From positions 1-15,972 of the forward strand of contig JBFXAM010000103.1 of assembly GCA_050184295.1 (NCBI GenBank): a stretch of 15,972 nucleotides of DNA, written 5' to 3'. This document shows, piece after piece, positions 6,283 through 13,900 of the stretch (within the stretch, counting starts at the first letter, position 1; each line of letters opens with the position of its first letter). The notes under the pieces are model-generated. The model was given only the letters and a program-made list of their open reading frames with translations, made no database searches and was not told the origin of the DNA. A program made the translations under genes and the position numbers. This stretch comes from JBFXAM01 sp050184295. GTDB taxonomy: Bacteria; Planctomycetota; Phycisphaerae; UBA1845; Fen-1342.

Positions 6283-7833
6283 GTGCCCCCTGACCCGCTT
6301 TTCCTCGGCCTCGACATCGGCACCACCGGCGCGAAGGCGCTGCTCATCGACGCGGCCGGTCGCGTCGTCTCCGAGGCGCTCGACGAATACGCGCTGCACA
6401 CGCCGCGGCCGCTCTGGTCGGAGCAAGCGCCAGCGGACTGGTGGCGCGGCGCGTGCGCTGCGATCCGGCGCGTGCTCGCGACGCCCGGCGTCGACGCGGA
6501 CGCCGTCGCTGCGGTGGGGCCCACCGGGCAGATGCACGGGCTCGTGCTGCTGGACGCGCGCGGCGACGTGCTGCGCCCGGCGATCCTCTGGAACGACCAG
6601 CGCACCGCCGACGAATGCGCGGAGATCACGCGGCGCGTCGGCCCCGACCGCGTGCTGCAATTCACCGGCAATCCCGTGCTGCCGGGCTTCACTGCGCCGA
6701 AGCTGCTGTGGGTGCAACGGAACGAGCCGGATGTGTACGCGCGCGTCGCCCACATCCTGCTGCCGAAGGACTACGTGCGCTATCGCCTCAGCCTCGAGCT
6801 GTACAGCGACGTCGCCGACTCGTCGGGCACCGCGCTCTTCGACGTGGGCGCGCGGCGCTGGTCGCGGGAGATGTGCGCCGCGCTCGATCTGCCGGCGGCG
6901 TGGCTGCCGCAGGTCGTCGAGTCGCCGGTCGTGTGTGCGCGGGTCTCGGCGAGCGCGGCGGGGGAGACGGGGCTGCGCGCCGGCACGCCGATCGTCGGCG
7001 GCGCAGGCGACCAGGCGGCGCAGGCGGTCGGCGCCGGCATCGTCGACGAGGGGCTCATCTCGGCGACGATCGGCACCTCGGGCGTCGTGTTCGCTGCGTC
7101 CCGAAGCTACCGCGTCGAGCCGCAGGGACGTCTCCACGCGTTCTGTCACGCCGTTCCCGGCATGTGGCACCTGATGGGCGTGATGCTGTCGGCCGGCGGA
7201 AGCCTGCGCTGGTATCGCGACGCGCTGTGCGAACTGGAAGTGCAGCAGGCCGCCCGCGACGGGCGCGACGTCTACGACCTGCTGTGCGAACAGGCCGCCG
7301 CCGCTTCGCCCGGCTGCGAGGGACTGATCTTCCTGCCGTACCTCTCCGGCGAACGCACGCCGCACGCGGACCCTGCGGCCCGCGGCGTCTTCTTCGGCCT
7401 GACGCTGCGGCACACCAAGGCACATCTCACGCGGGCGGTGATCGAGGGTGTGAGCTTCGGGCTGCGCGATTCGCTCGAACTCTTGCGGGCGCTCGGCGTC
7501 ACCGCCGACGAGATTCACGTCAGCGGCGGCGGGGCGCGCAGCACGCTTTGGCGGCAGATCCTCGCCGACCTGTTCAACACGCCGATCGTCACATCCACCG
7601 TCTCGCAGGGTGCCGCGTATGGCGCCGCGTTGCTCGCGGCGGTCGGCGCGGGCGCGTTCGCCGACGTGCCGGCGACGGCGCGCGCCGCGAGTACGCGAGC
7701 GGGGGGCCCCGCGGGCGAACGCATCAGCCCGTCCGTGAATCGGCCGATCTATGAAAAGGCGTATGAACGCTACCGGGCGCTCTATCCCGCGCTCGCACCG
7801 CAGTTCCATCGCCAAGCGCCGGGCGCCGACTGA
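6283..7833 (+). CDS. xylB: Xylulokinase (FGGY carbohydrate kinase)
   Basis: Predicted to phosphorylate D-xylulose with ATP to D-xylulose 5-phosphate, which feeds the pentose phosphate pathway in the cytoplasm. The 516-aa length is close to the usual 480-510. The N-terminal FGGY motif LGLDIGTTGAKALLID has D11. The xylulokinase substrate signature GQMHGL has M84 and H85. The catalytic base is D243 in GGAGDQAAQAVG. The C-terminal domain has GLIFLPYLSGERTPHADP and the ATP-site VSGGGARSTLWRQILAD. I chose the GTG at 6283 because GGAG (6270-6273) lies 9 bases upstream; an earlier in-frame GTG at 6211 falls inside the palindromic repeat. The alpha/beta hydrolase begins 81 bp downstream. No xylose isomerase is in the window, so the sugar feeding this step is not visible. 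Confidence 0.9.
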   Translation: MPPDPLFLGLDIGTTGAKALLIDAAGRVVSEALDEYALHTPRPLWSEQAPADWWRGACAAIRRVLATPGVDADAVAAVGPTGQMHGLVLLDARGDVLRPAILWNDQRTADECAEITRRVGPDRVLQFTGNPVLPGFTAPKLLWVQRNEPDVYARVAHILLPKDYVRYRLSLELYSDVADSSGTALFDVGARRWSREMCAALDLPAAWLPQVVESPVVCARVSASAAGETGLRAGTPIVGGAGDQAAQAVGAGIVDEGLISATIGTSGVVFAASRSYRVEPQGRLHAFCHAVPGMWHLMGVMLSAGGSLRWYRDALCELEVQQAARDGRDVYDLLCEQAAAASPGCEGLIFLPYLSGERTPHADPAARGVFFGLTLRHTKAHLTRAVIEGVSFGLRDSLELLRALGVTADEIHVSGGGARSTLWRQILADLFNTPIVTSTVSQGAAYGAALLAAVGAGAFADVPATARAASTRAGGPAGERISPSVNRPIYEKAYERYRALYPALAPQFHRQAPGAD

Positions 7834-7914
7834 GCGGGCCTGTCGCGCAGCGGACGCCGCCGACCGCCGCGCCGACGCAAACCCGCAGAGCCACCAGGAA
7901 AGGCGAGGTGTCGA

Positions 7915-9021
7915 ATGCCGACCGAACCGACGGGTCCACGCCAGCGCGTTCGAGTTACGCGCGGGACGCCATGCGCCGCACACCGCAGGCCCCGCCGCGC
8001 TTGCGTGATGCTCGCGCTGGCAGGTCTCCCGCTCGCCTTCACGGCCTGTGTCCCGCCGCTGCCGCAGAACATCGGCAACGACGCACTGGCGCAGCGCGAA
8101 CTCGACTCCACTTTCGGGGCGGCCCGCGCGTTTCGCGAAGCAGGCGTCGCCGACGCGCTTTGGCTGGAAATCGATCGCAGCGCGGCGCGCGGCGCGGTCG
8201 GTGGATATTTCGCGCGCGCGATCCGCGCCGAACTCAACGCCGCGCGCCGCGCGGACATCCGCGCCCGGAACCCTGCGAACGCGTCGGATACTACGGAACT
8301 CGCCCGCCCGCCCGGCCTGGTTGTGCTGCTCGCCGGCGCGAGCACGTTCTATGATCGCGGCCCAATCGCCAAGGCGCTCGACTATCACCGTGACGTGGGC
8401 GCGCTGCTGCGCGCGGCCGGTTTCGACACCTGGTTTCTCGTGGTGCGCGAATGCGGGACGCCGTATGGCGGCGGCGATCTCGCGGATCTGCTCGACGCAC
8501 TGGACTGGCTCGAGATCGAAGGCCGGGCGGCGCTGGATGTCGAACGCGTCTACCTGGTCGGGTATTCGTCGGGTGCGACGCCGGCTCTGCTGGCGAGCCT
8601 GGATCGTCGCCTCGACGCGGTCGTCGCGATCGACGGCCTCACGCGCGCCGATCTGTTCGAGCAATACTGGCTGTTCGACAATCTCGTCGCCAATCTCTAT
8701 CCCGAGAACACCGGCATCTGCCAGTTTCGCGCGACGCTGCACACGTACGGCCTGCCCGGCTCGCCCGCGTACGCCGCACTCGACGTGGTTGGGCGCATTG
8801 ATCGCCTGAAGAGCCCGCTGCTCGTGATTCACGGGCGACAGGACGTGATCTATCCGTACGCCGACTTCGTTGCGCTGCGCGATGCGTATGAGCGCGCCGC
8901 ACGCAGCGCGGCCGCGCTTCCCTCGGCGGAATTCGTCACGATCCCCGACGCCGAGCACATCCAGATCTTCGAGCGCAACGACGTGCGTTCGCGCGTGATC
9001 GACTATCTACTGCAACACTAG
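7915..9021 (+). CDS. Putative lipoprotein alpha/beta hydrolase
   Basis: Protein of 368 aa with a basic N-terminus and a hydrophobic stretch (VMLALAGLPLAFTAC). It ends at C45 in a lipobox-like sequence; Phe at -3 is not the preferred residue, so lipidation is tentative. The hydrolase fold is clear: GLVVLLAG near residue 135, nucleophile elbow GYSSG with S218, acid D310 in HGRQDVIYP, and H348 in DAEHIQIF. Ser, Asp and His are therefore all present in the right order. The ATG at 7915 has GAGG 6 bases upstream. Substrate is unknown; esterase, lipase or peptidase are all possible. It probably acts outside the cytoplasm if the lipobox is used. It is the last gene of the plus-strand run containing GH2 and xylB, which suggests a possible role as a carbohydrate deacylase, but this is guilt by association only. 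Confidence 0.75.
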   Translation: MPTEPTGPRQRVRVTRGTPCAAHRRPRRACVMLALAGLPLAFTACVPPLPQNIGNDALAQRELDSTFGAARAFREAGVADALWLEIDRSAARGAVGGYFARAIRAELNAARRADIRARNPANASDTTELARPPGLVVLLAGASTFYDRGPIAKALDYHRDVGALLRAAGFDTWFLVVRECGTPYGGGDLADLLDALDWLEIEGRAALDVERVYLVGYSSGATPALLASLDRRLDAVVAIDGLTRADLFEQYWLFDNLVANLYPENTGICQFRATLHTYGLPGSPAYAALDVVGRIDRLKSPLLVIHGRQDVIYPYADFVALRDAYERAARSAAALPSAEFVTIPDAEHIQIFERNDVRSRVIDYLLQH

Positions 9022-9084
9022 TTCGCCCCAGGCCTCGCGCACACCAGGTGTCGTGACTCAGACCACCGCGGCAGGTCACGCAAT

Positions 9085-9150
9085 CGGGGAGCGCCGGCGT
9101 CCCGCGGGTGCGCGCCAGGGTCGCCCCCGGCGGGGAGCCGATGCTCCCCG
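9085..9150. terminator. Hairpins in the convergent intergenic region
   Basis: The gap 9022-9185 separates two convergent genes. CGGGGAGC (9131-9138) and GCTCCCCG (9143-9150) form a perfect 8-bp stem with a CGAT tetraloop. A second CGGGGAGC (9085-9092) can pair with the same right arm, or imperfectly with GCGTCCCG just after it. No T-tract is present. A bidirectional transcription stop is the simplest reading. Confidence 0.4.
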
Positions 9151-9185
9151 AATCAGATTCGTGCGCCCATCTGCGGGGCACCACG

Positions 9186-10085
9186 CTAACGCAGCTTTCG
9201 CCGAATCCCTTCGTAGTCCACCGGCCGCTTCTCGTTAAACGCGGCGATGCCTTCCTTTGTCTCAAACGTCAGATTGTTCAGCGACAGCCAGTCGCGGGCG
9301 TGGCCGACCGTCAGGTGCCACGACAGGTCGCGCCAGAAATTCAGCTGCTGCTTCGTATACCGGATGCAGCCCGGCAACTTGTTGATCAGCGTCGTGCACA
9401 TCTTGTCGACCTCGGCATCAAGCTCCGCCCGCGGCACCACGCGATTCACCAGCCCCCACTCCAGCGCCTGCGCCGCCGGAATCTCCTCGCACAGAAAGAG
9501 AATCTCGCGCGCCCGACGGTCGCCGACGATCAGCGGCAGCCACTGCGTCGCGCCGCCTGCGGGCACGCTGCCGCGCGCCGTGCCGACCTGGCGGATGTAG
9601 ATGTCGTCGGCGGCGACCGCGAGGTCGCAGGCCATGTTGAACTCGTTTCCGCCGCCGACCGTCATGCCGTTCAACCGCGCGACCGTCGGCTTGCCGATGT
9701 TGCGCAGGCGGTCGTGGGCGTCGATGAACGCGCCCATCCACTTCCAGTACGCCTGCGGTGCGCCGACGCAATGCTCCTGCTGCTCCTTCAGGTCGGCGCC
9801 CGTGCAGAACGCCTTGTCGCCGGCGCCCGTCAGCACCAGCACGGCGACGCTGTCGTCGTGCGACGCGTCGAGAAACGCCGCCGCCATCTCGTTCAGCGTC
9901 TGGTAGTCGAACGCGTTGTATACCTCGGGCCGGTTGATCGTCACCGTCGCCCGGCCGCGCTGGCGACCGTGCTTCTCGTAGAGAATCCTACGGAAACCGA
10001 ACTCCGCGGGGTCTCTTCCGCCGATGAACTCCGCCGCGCCGGCTCCGTGAGTGTTGCCCGTTTCTGCGCCGTGACTGTCGTTCAT
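9186..10085 (-). CDS. Enoyl-CoA hydratase/isomerase (crotonase) family protein
   Basis: Protein of 299 aa. Crotonase hallmarks are present: INRPEVYNAF (50-59), oxyanion-hole region AFCTGADL (92-99) and GMTVGGGNEFNMACDLAVAA (140-159). E148 matches the first catalytic Glu of enoyl-CoA hydratases. The second Glu, within QPE in classical hydratases, is replaced by G168 in QVG. That pattern, with VGDRRAREILFLC and GLVNRVVPRAELDAEVD, resembles the MenB/BadI branch (naphthoyl-CoA synthase, ketocyclohexane-carboxyl-CoA hydrolase) more than fatty-acid hydratases. The ATG at 10085 has a strong GAGGAGG 5 bases upstream, and TATAGT (minus strand, 10109-10114) is a possible -10 box. The gene stands alone, with no menaquinone or aromatic-degradation genes nearby, so the reaction is unassigned. 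Confidence 0.85.
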   Translation of the reverse strand: MNDSHGAETGNTHGAGAAEFIGGRDPAEFGFRRILYEKHGRQRGRATVTINRPEVYNAFDYQTLNEMAAAFLDASHDDSVAVLVLTGAGDKAFCTGADLKEQQEHCVGAPQAYWKWMGAFIDAHDRLRNIGKPTVARLNGMTVGGGNEFNMACDLAVAADDIYIRQVGTARGSVPAGGATQWLPLIVGDRRAREILFLCEEIPAAQALEWGLVNRVVPRAELDAEVDKMCTTLINKLPGCIRYTKQQLNFWRDLSWHLTVGHARDWLSLNNLTFETKEGIAAFNEKRPVDYEGIRRKLR

Positions 10086-10108
10086 GCGGGCCTCCTCGTG
10101 GGTTCCGC

Positions 10109-10114
10109 ACTATA
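10109..10114 (-). promoter_or_regulatory. Possible -10 box of the crotonase gene
   Basis: On the minus strand this reads TATAGT, 23 bases before the ATG and upstream of the GAGGAGG ribosome binding site. No convincing -35 hexamer lies 16-18 bases further up. Confidence 0.35.
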
Positions 10115-10380
10115 CCAGCACGCGTGCGAGCCGACAGCGCGACCCGCGTGCACGACGACGCAGCCGCCCGCTGGCGAGGCCCGGTGATCCGCCACGGCGA
10201 AGGCGCGGCCGTTCGTAGCCGGGCGCGGACCGCAGCGACACGCCCGGACCGTCACGCCGCCCGCGACGCGGCAGGCCGACGGGCCGCAACGAATCCGCAT
10301 CGGACCGCGACGACCCGTTCGCATCCGCGCGAAACGCGGCGTCGTCGCCGCATGCATCGCCGGCGCGCCGTCGAAATCTC

Positions 10381-10409
10381 TTGCCAAACGCGTGAGCGCG
10401 CGGTTAGAT
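10381..10409 (+). promoter_or_regulatory. Sigma70-like promoter upstream of short ORF and rsgA
   Basis: TTGCCA (10381-10386) and TTAGAT (10404-10409) are separated by 17 bases, the optimal spacing. They match the consensus hexamers at four of six positions each. Transcription would start near 10416, about 70 bases before the 19-codon ORF and about 430 bases before rsgA. Confidence 0.45.
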
Positions 10410-10485
10410 TCGTCTCTACGATAGGTACGGAGCCGCTGTGTCGCGCTCCTGTCAACCGCACCCTTCGACCACGAGGAGGCCGTCA

Positions 10486-10545
10486 ATGCGTGTGATCATC
10501 GTCAACACGGTTGTGCCGGCGCGCCGCCTCGCCCGCTCGCGCTAG
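10486..10545 (+). CDS. 19-residue ORF (possible leader peptide or gene remnant)
   Basis: The ATG at 10486 follows a strong GAGGAGG (10473-10479) with 6 bases between them, and a plausible promoter lies about 75 bases further up. The peptide is MRVIIVNTVVPARRLARSR. The first 11 residues resemble the opening beta-strand of GT4 glycosyltransferases (MRVxIVNTVVP), but the downstream sequence does not continue such a protein in any frame I could read. It may be a real small protein, a leader peptide for rsgA, or the stump of a deleted gene. The initiation signals are better than those of several longer genes here; the function is unknown. Confidence 0.35.
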   Translation: MRVIIVNTVVPARRLARSR

Positions 10546-10843
10546 TTTCCGTTCCGACTGCGGTCGATTTCCGTCCGCGGATGGACACGCCGCACCCGAC
10601 CGGGTCGCGTGCCGTGATCGAGCCATCGCCGCACACCGCTTGATTCCCTGATCGCCGATCTGCGATTTCGCGCGCGAACCGCGCCGTCTGGTGCGTCGCC
10701 TACCCGTTTGCTGCTGCGCAGCCCGGGCCGGCGGCGCTCGGGCCGCACGCCGCTCGCGCCGCACAAGACAGCAACGCGCCGTCCGCGCGCCGCGAATCCG
10801 CGGCCGCCGGCGGCTGAGTTCTCACAAAAGGAACCGTTCCGCA

Positions 10844-11953
10844 ATGAACCTGGCAAGCTTGGGCTACGACGCGAACTTCGAATTCTGCTTCCACGCGTAC
10901 TTGAACGAAATCGTCGGCCACTCCGCGGCGCGCGCCGGCATCGCAACGCCGATCGTCGCCCGCGTGGCACGCGAGGACCGCGAGAGCTACATCGTTTACA
11001 CCGACGGTCGGGCGCTGCGCGCCGGCGTCCGCGGCTCGCTGCGGCACCGCGCCGCGTCGCGGGCCGATTATCCCGCCGTCGGCGACTGGGTCGTCGTCAC
11101 CCCGCGCGCCGCCGAGTCGGCCGCGACGATTCAAGCCATCCTGCCGCGCCGCTCGCACGTGACACGCAAGGCCGCGGGCCCGCGCGCGGCGCCGCAGGTC
11201 ATCGCGGCGAACGTCGATCGGCTGCTGATCTGCTGCGGGCTCGACCACGACTTCAACCTGAGGCGCATCGAGCGTTACGTCACGCTCGCGTACGCCGGCG
11301 GCGCCACGCCGGTCGTCGTGCTCACCAAGGCCGACTGCGCCCCGAACGCCGCCGACCGCCGCGCCGCCGTCGAAGCCTTGTGCATCGGTGTGACGTGCAT
11401 CGAGTGCAGTATCGTCGACGATCGCGGCATCGCGGAGCTGCGCGCCACGATCGCGCCGGGCTCGACCGCCGCGCTCGTGGGCTCGTCCGGCGTCGGTAAG
11501 TCGTCGCTGATCAACCGCTTCGTCAACGAAGCGCGCCTCGCCGTCGGCGCCGTCCGCGAGCATGACAGCCGCGGCCGCCACACGACGACCGCGCGCCAGT
11601 TGTTGTTGCTGCCCGGCGGCGGCGTGATCATCGACACGCCAGGCATGCGCGAACTCCAGGCGTGGGCCGATGCCAGCGACGTGGACGCCGCGTTCGGGGA
11701 GATCGAATCGCTCGCGGCGAGCTGCCGCTTCCGCGACTGCGCTCACAGAGGCGAGCCGGGCTGCGCGGTGTTGGCCGCGATCGACTCCGGCGAACTGCCC
11801 CGTGAACGCCTGTCGAGCTATCACAAGCAGCGACGTGAGATGGAGCATCTCGATCGCAAGGACGATCCGGCGCTGGCCGCCGAACACAAGGCCCGTTGGA
11901 AAGCGATTCACAAGGCGGCCCAGAAACACATGAAACAGAAGTATCGCTTCTGA
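10844..11953 (+). CDS. rsgA: Ribosome small-subunit-dependent GTPase A
   Basis: RsgA (YjeQ) is a circularly permuted GTPase that binds the 30S subunit and helps late 16S rRNA maturation and release of assembly factors. The protein has 369 aa. An OB-fold-like N-terminal part (about 35-105, with YPAVGDWVVV) is followed by G4 TKAD (161-164), then G1 GSSGVGKSS (213-221) and G3 DTPGM (264-268). This is the permuted G4-G1-G3 order. The zinc site has C294, C299, H301 and C307 in CRFRDCAHRGEPGC. A basic C-terminal tail (KAAQKHMKQKYRF) fits rRNA binding. The ATG at 10844 has AAAGGA about 11 bases upstream; the open frame extends further up but without matching sequence. The nearest clear promoter is over 400 bases upstream. 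Confidence 0.95.
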   Translation: MNLASLGYDANFEFCFHAYLNEIVGHSAARAGIATPIVARVAREDRESYIVYTDGRALRAGVRGSLRHRAASRADYPAVGDWVVVTPRAAESAATIQAILPRRSHVTRKAAGPRAAPQVIAANVDRLLICCGLDHDFNLRRIERYVTLAYAGGATPVVVLTKADCAPNAADRRAAVEALCIGVTCIECSIVDDRGIAELRATIAPGSTAALVGSSGVGKSSLINRFVNEARLAVGAVREHDSRGRHTTTARQLLLLPGGGVIIDTPGMRELQAWADASDVDAAFGEIESLAASCRFRDCAHRGEPGCAVLAAIDSGELPRERLSSYHKQRREMEHLDRKDDPALAAEHKARWKAIHKAAQKHMKQKYRF

Positions 11954-12046
11954 CGCGACGACGACGCGACCGCGCCCCGGCTGTTTCGCGCGTGCCCGCC
12001 GACCGCCGATCGGCGCGCCGCGAACCACGCCGGCGGACCAGCGTCC

Positions 12047-12052
12047 TAAGAT
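12047..12052 (+). promoter_or_regulatory. Possible -10 box upstream of the secreted helical protein
   Basis: TAAGAT lies 60 bases before the GTG start. A -35 box is not evident. A start about 6 bases downstream would place the GC-rich stem-loop at 12057-12095 at the very 5' end of the transcript. Confidence 0.35.
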
Positions 12053-12056
12053 CAGT

Positions 12057-12095
12057 GGGGCGGCGGCCACCCGCAACGTCGCGCGCCGCCGCCCC
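12057..12095 (+). promoter_or_regulatory. Strong 5' leader stem-loop
   Basis: GGGGCGGCGGC (12057-12067) and GCCGCCGCCCC (12085-12095) form a perfect 11-bp all-GC stem with a 17-base loop. The stem ends 3 bases before the GAAGG ribosome binding site (12099-12103). No T-tract follows, so a terminator is unlikely. It could stabilise the mRNA 5' end or limit ribosome access. A 12-bp palindrome CGCCGATCGGCG lies further upstream (12004-12015). Confidence 0.5.
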
Positions 12096-12112
12096 GGCGA
12101 AGGCCCTTGAAC

Positions 12113-13402
12113 GTGTCCACCATCGCGCAACACATTGCCGAGGGCCCGCGCCGAACCGCGCGTGCCCTTGCGCTCGGCGCGGTCGCGCTCGCCGCAGGCG
12201 CTCTCGCCGCGCACGCCCAGCCGCGTGCCGCCGTCGAGGTGCTTCGCGCGGATGCCGAGGCGCTTCGCCGCGCACAGCCCCAACTGTGGCAGCAATGCGA
12301 CGACCAGGTCGCGGCGTTGCTGCGCGACCACGTGACCCACTACGGCAACTGGATGAGGCGCTCCGCTCCGCCGGCGCCCGACCTCGCTCCGCTGCAACTA
12401 CCGCTCGCGTACCTCGCGTGGCGCTACGAACGCGCCGGCGACGTTCTCGATCTCGGCCCGCGCCTGCGGATTTCCGCGCGGCGCGTGTTCGCCGCCGCGC
12501 TCGCCGCGAGCGCCGACGAGCGCCGAACCGATTTTCTGCTGGCGCGGTACGCGGGCGCCGACCGCGACGAGCAGCGCCTGCTGGCCGCGGTATTGCCTGG
12601 GGCGCTGTCGGCGGCGCGGGCTTCGGAAGTGATTCACGAGCAGCTCTCCGAGCGCGCCCCGATCGACGTCGAAGGCCTGCTCTTTCGAGTGCTCCACCGC
12701 TTTGCCGCTGAGCTTCCCCGCGCCCAGCGGCGCGAGTGCTATTCCTACCTGCGCGGGCGCTGGACGCGCGGCCCGGTGCGCGACGGCGCCAACGTCTGGG
12801 AAGTACTGCTGCGCCTCGATGCGCCCCGCGCCGCGCGCGACCTCGTCGCGCTCGATCAGGATGAACAGGTCGGCGCCCGCGACAAGGACACCTGGAAAGC
12901 GGTGCAGTTGCTGTACGACTACGGCGGGGCCGACCCGGTGGTCGCCGACGCCGCCCGCCGGTGGCTGCGCGAGTGGGCGATTCCGACCGGATTCGCCGAG
13001 GCGCGCCTGCGAACCGTGCTGCTGCGCGCCGCCCCCGACGAGGAGCATGCCCGATTCGTGGAGTATTTCGAGCTGCGACTGGCGGAGTGCATCGGCGACC
13101 GCGGCCCGCGCGAACTCACGTGCTACCTTGCCGCCGGCCTGCTCCATGCCGACGCGCCGCTCCTCCGCCCCGCGCTCCGCCGCGCGGCCGTCGACGCCCG
13201 CATCTGCGAAGCGGCGCGCTGGGGCATCGTCGAGCGGCTCGTTCGCACGGACGACGAGCAGGCCGAACGCGTTGTCCGCGAGATTGTCACGGATGAAGCC
13301 CTTGGCGACGAGCACACGCGCTTCCGCCGGGCGCTCGCGACCTGGGGCGACGCCGGCCGACGTCTGAGCGAGTGTCTCGCGACGGAGCGCGGCGCGCCGT
13401 AG
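12113..13402 (+). CDS. Secreted alpha-helical protein of unknown function
   Basis: I do not recognise this 429-aa protein. A signal peptide is clear: basic n-region (GPRRTAR), hydrophobic ALALGAVALAAGALAA and cleavage after AHA|Q at residue 35. The mature part is rich in Ala, Arg, Glu and Leu and reads as successive helices with no catalytic motif, cofactor site or transmembrane segment. Repeating helical hairpins (for example AARDLVALDQDEQVGARDKDTWKAVQLL) would fit a HEAT-like or other alpha-solenoid fold, but this is only an impression. I chose the GTG at 12113 because GAAGG (12099-12103) lies 9 bases upstream; a TTG at 12107 would be too close. It follows rsgA by 159 bp and converges on the EthD-like gene with 30 bp between stops. 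Confidence 0.7.
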   Translation: MSTIAQHIAEGPRRTARALALGAVALAAGALAAHAQPRAAVEVLRADAEALRRAQPQLWQQCDDQVAALLRDHVTHYGNWMRRSAPPAPDLAPLQLPLAYLAWRYERAGDVLDLGPRLRISARRVFAAALAASADERRTDFLLARYAGADRDEQRLLAAVLPGALSAARASEVIHEQLSERAPIDVEGLLFRVLHRFAAELPRAQRRECYSYLRGRWTRGPVRDGANVWEVLLRLDAPRAARDLVALDQDEQVGARDKDTWKAVQLLYDYGGADPVVADAARRWLREWAIPTGFAEARLRTVLLRAAPDEEHARFVEYFELRLAECIGDRGPRELTCYLAAGLLHADAPLLRPALRRAAVDARICEAARWGIVERLVRTDDEQAERVVREIVTDEALGDEHTRFRRALATWGDAGRRLSECLATERGAP

Positions 13403-13432
13403 GGCGGCACCGCGGCCTGCGCGCCCCGCGTG

Positions 13433-13741
13433 TCAGTTCAGCTCCTGCACGTCCGCGACCAGCAGGTGGACAAGCTCGCCGGCGAAGCCCATCAAGTCCT
13501 TCGCGGCCGCCGCCCCCTCCGGCGACTTCATCGCCGCCTTCAACGCCTCGTGGCTGTCGAAGTACAGCTCCGCGACGAGGTGATACCGGGCCTCGCCCAT
13601 CGGCGACCCGCGCACCCACCCCAGCACGGTCTTGCGCAGTCCGGGCATCCGGGCGGCGAGCGGCATGTGCACGTTGCGGTAGTGCTGCTCAAAGGACTCG
13701 GCATTCGCCGGCTTGCTGTAGAGCGCGATCAGCTTGACCAT
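13433..13741 (-). CDS. EthD-family small protein
   Basis: Protein of 102 aa, the normal size for this dimeric alpha+beta barrel (ferredoxin-like) family. The diagnostic segment is FEQHYRNVHMPLAARMPGL (residues about 17-35), followed by YHLVAELYFDSHEALKAAM and a final strand. EthD was named from ether-degradation clusters, but most members have no assigned reaction, and none is evident here. The ATG at 13741 has AGGAAGGA about 9 bases upstream. TACAAT on the minus strand (13788-13793) is a plausible -10 box about 47 bases before the start. The gene is divergent from the arginine decarboxylase operon and shares its 293-bp upstream region. Confidence 0.85.
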   Translation of the reverse strand: MVKLIALYSKPANAESFEQHYRNVHMPLAARMPGLRKTVLGWVRGSPMGEARYHLVAELYFDSHEALKAAMKSPEGAAAAKDLMGFAGELVHLLVADVQELN

Positions 13742-13787
13742 CGGTGCGTTCCTTCCTGCGGCTTGGCGCTGCGATTCGAAAACGCGG

Positions 13788-13793
13788 ATTGTA
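13788..13793 (-). promoter_or_regulatory. Possible -10 box of the EthD-family gene
   Basis: On the minus strand this reads TACAAT (five of six consensus bases). It is placed to give a leader of about 40 bases. No good -35 hexamer is visible. Confidence 0.4.
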
Positions 13794-13900
13794 GACGGTC
13801 GCCATCCGCCCGCGCAGCACGGACCCCGGAGTCCACCCCGCCGGGAAGCACGCCACGCGCCGGCGCACCCACGGACCGCCCACGAAATTCACCCGGCGCA

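Larger units (their letters stand above)
10086..10843. other. Long region between divergent crotonase and rsgA, mostly non-coding
   Basis: These 758 bases hold no long convincing gene. Open frames in 10124-10495 (plus) and 10082-10486 (minus) are Arg/Ala/Thr-rich and look like GC-rich noise. The visible signals are a sigma70-like promoter at 10381-10409, a 19-codon ORF at 10486-10545, and two nested short stems (10307-10314 with 10341-10348; 10325-10329 with 10335-10339). A 12-bp palindrome GCCGCCGGCGGC (10803-10814) lies just before the rsgA ribosome binding site. Confidence 0.6.

Noticed and set aside
6238..8958. 906-codon open frame on the minus strand
   Set aside because: It is antisense to xylB and the alpha/beta hydrolase, which both have clear catalytic motifs. 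The translation is Arg/Ala/Val-rich with no domain, an artefact of high GC.
10124..10495. 123-codon plus-strand ORF upstream of rsgA
   Set aside because: It is Arg/Thr/Ala-rich with no SD and no similarity I recognise, and it overlaps the better-supported promoter and short ORF in another frame.
10700..12397. 565-codon open frame on the minus strand
   Set aside because: It is the mirror of rsgA and its flanks; the translation has no recognisable domain while rsgA is unambiguous.
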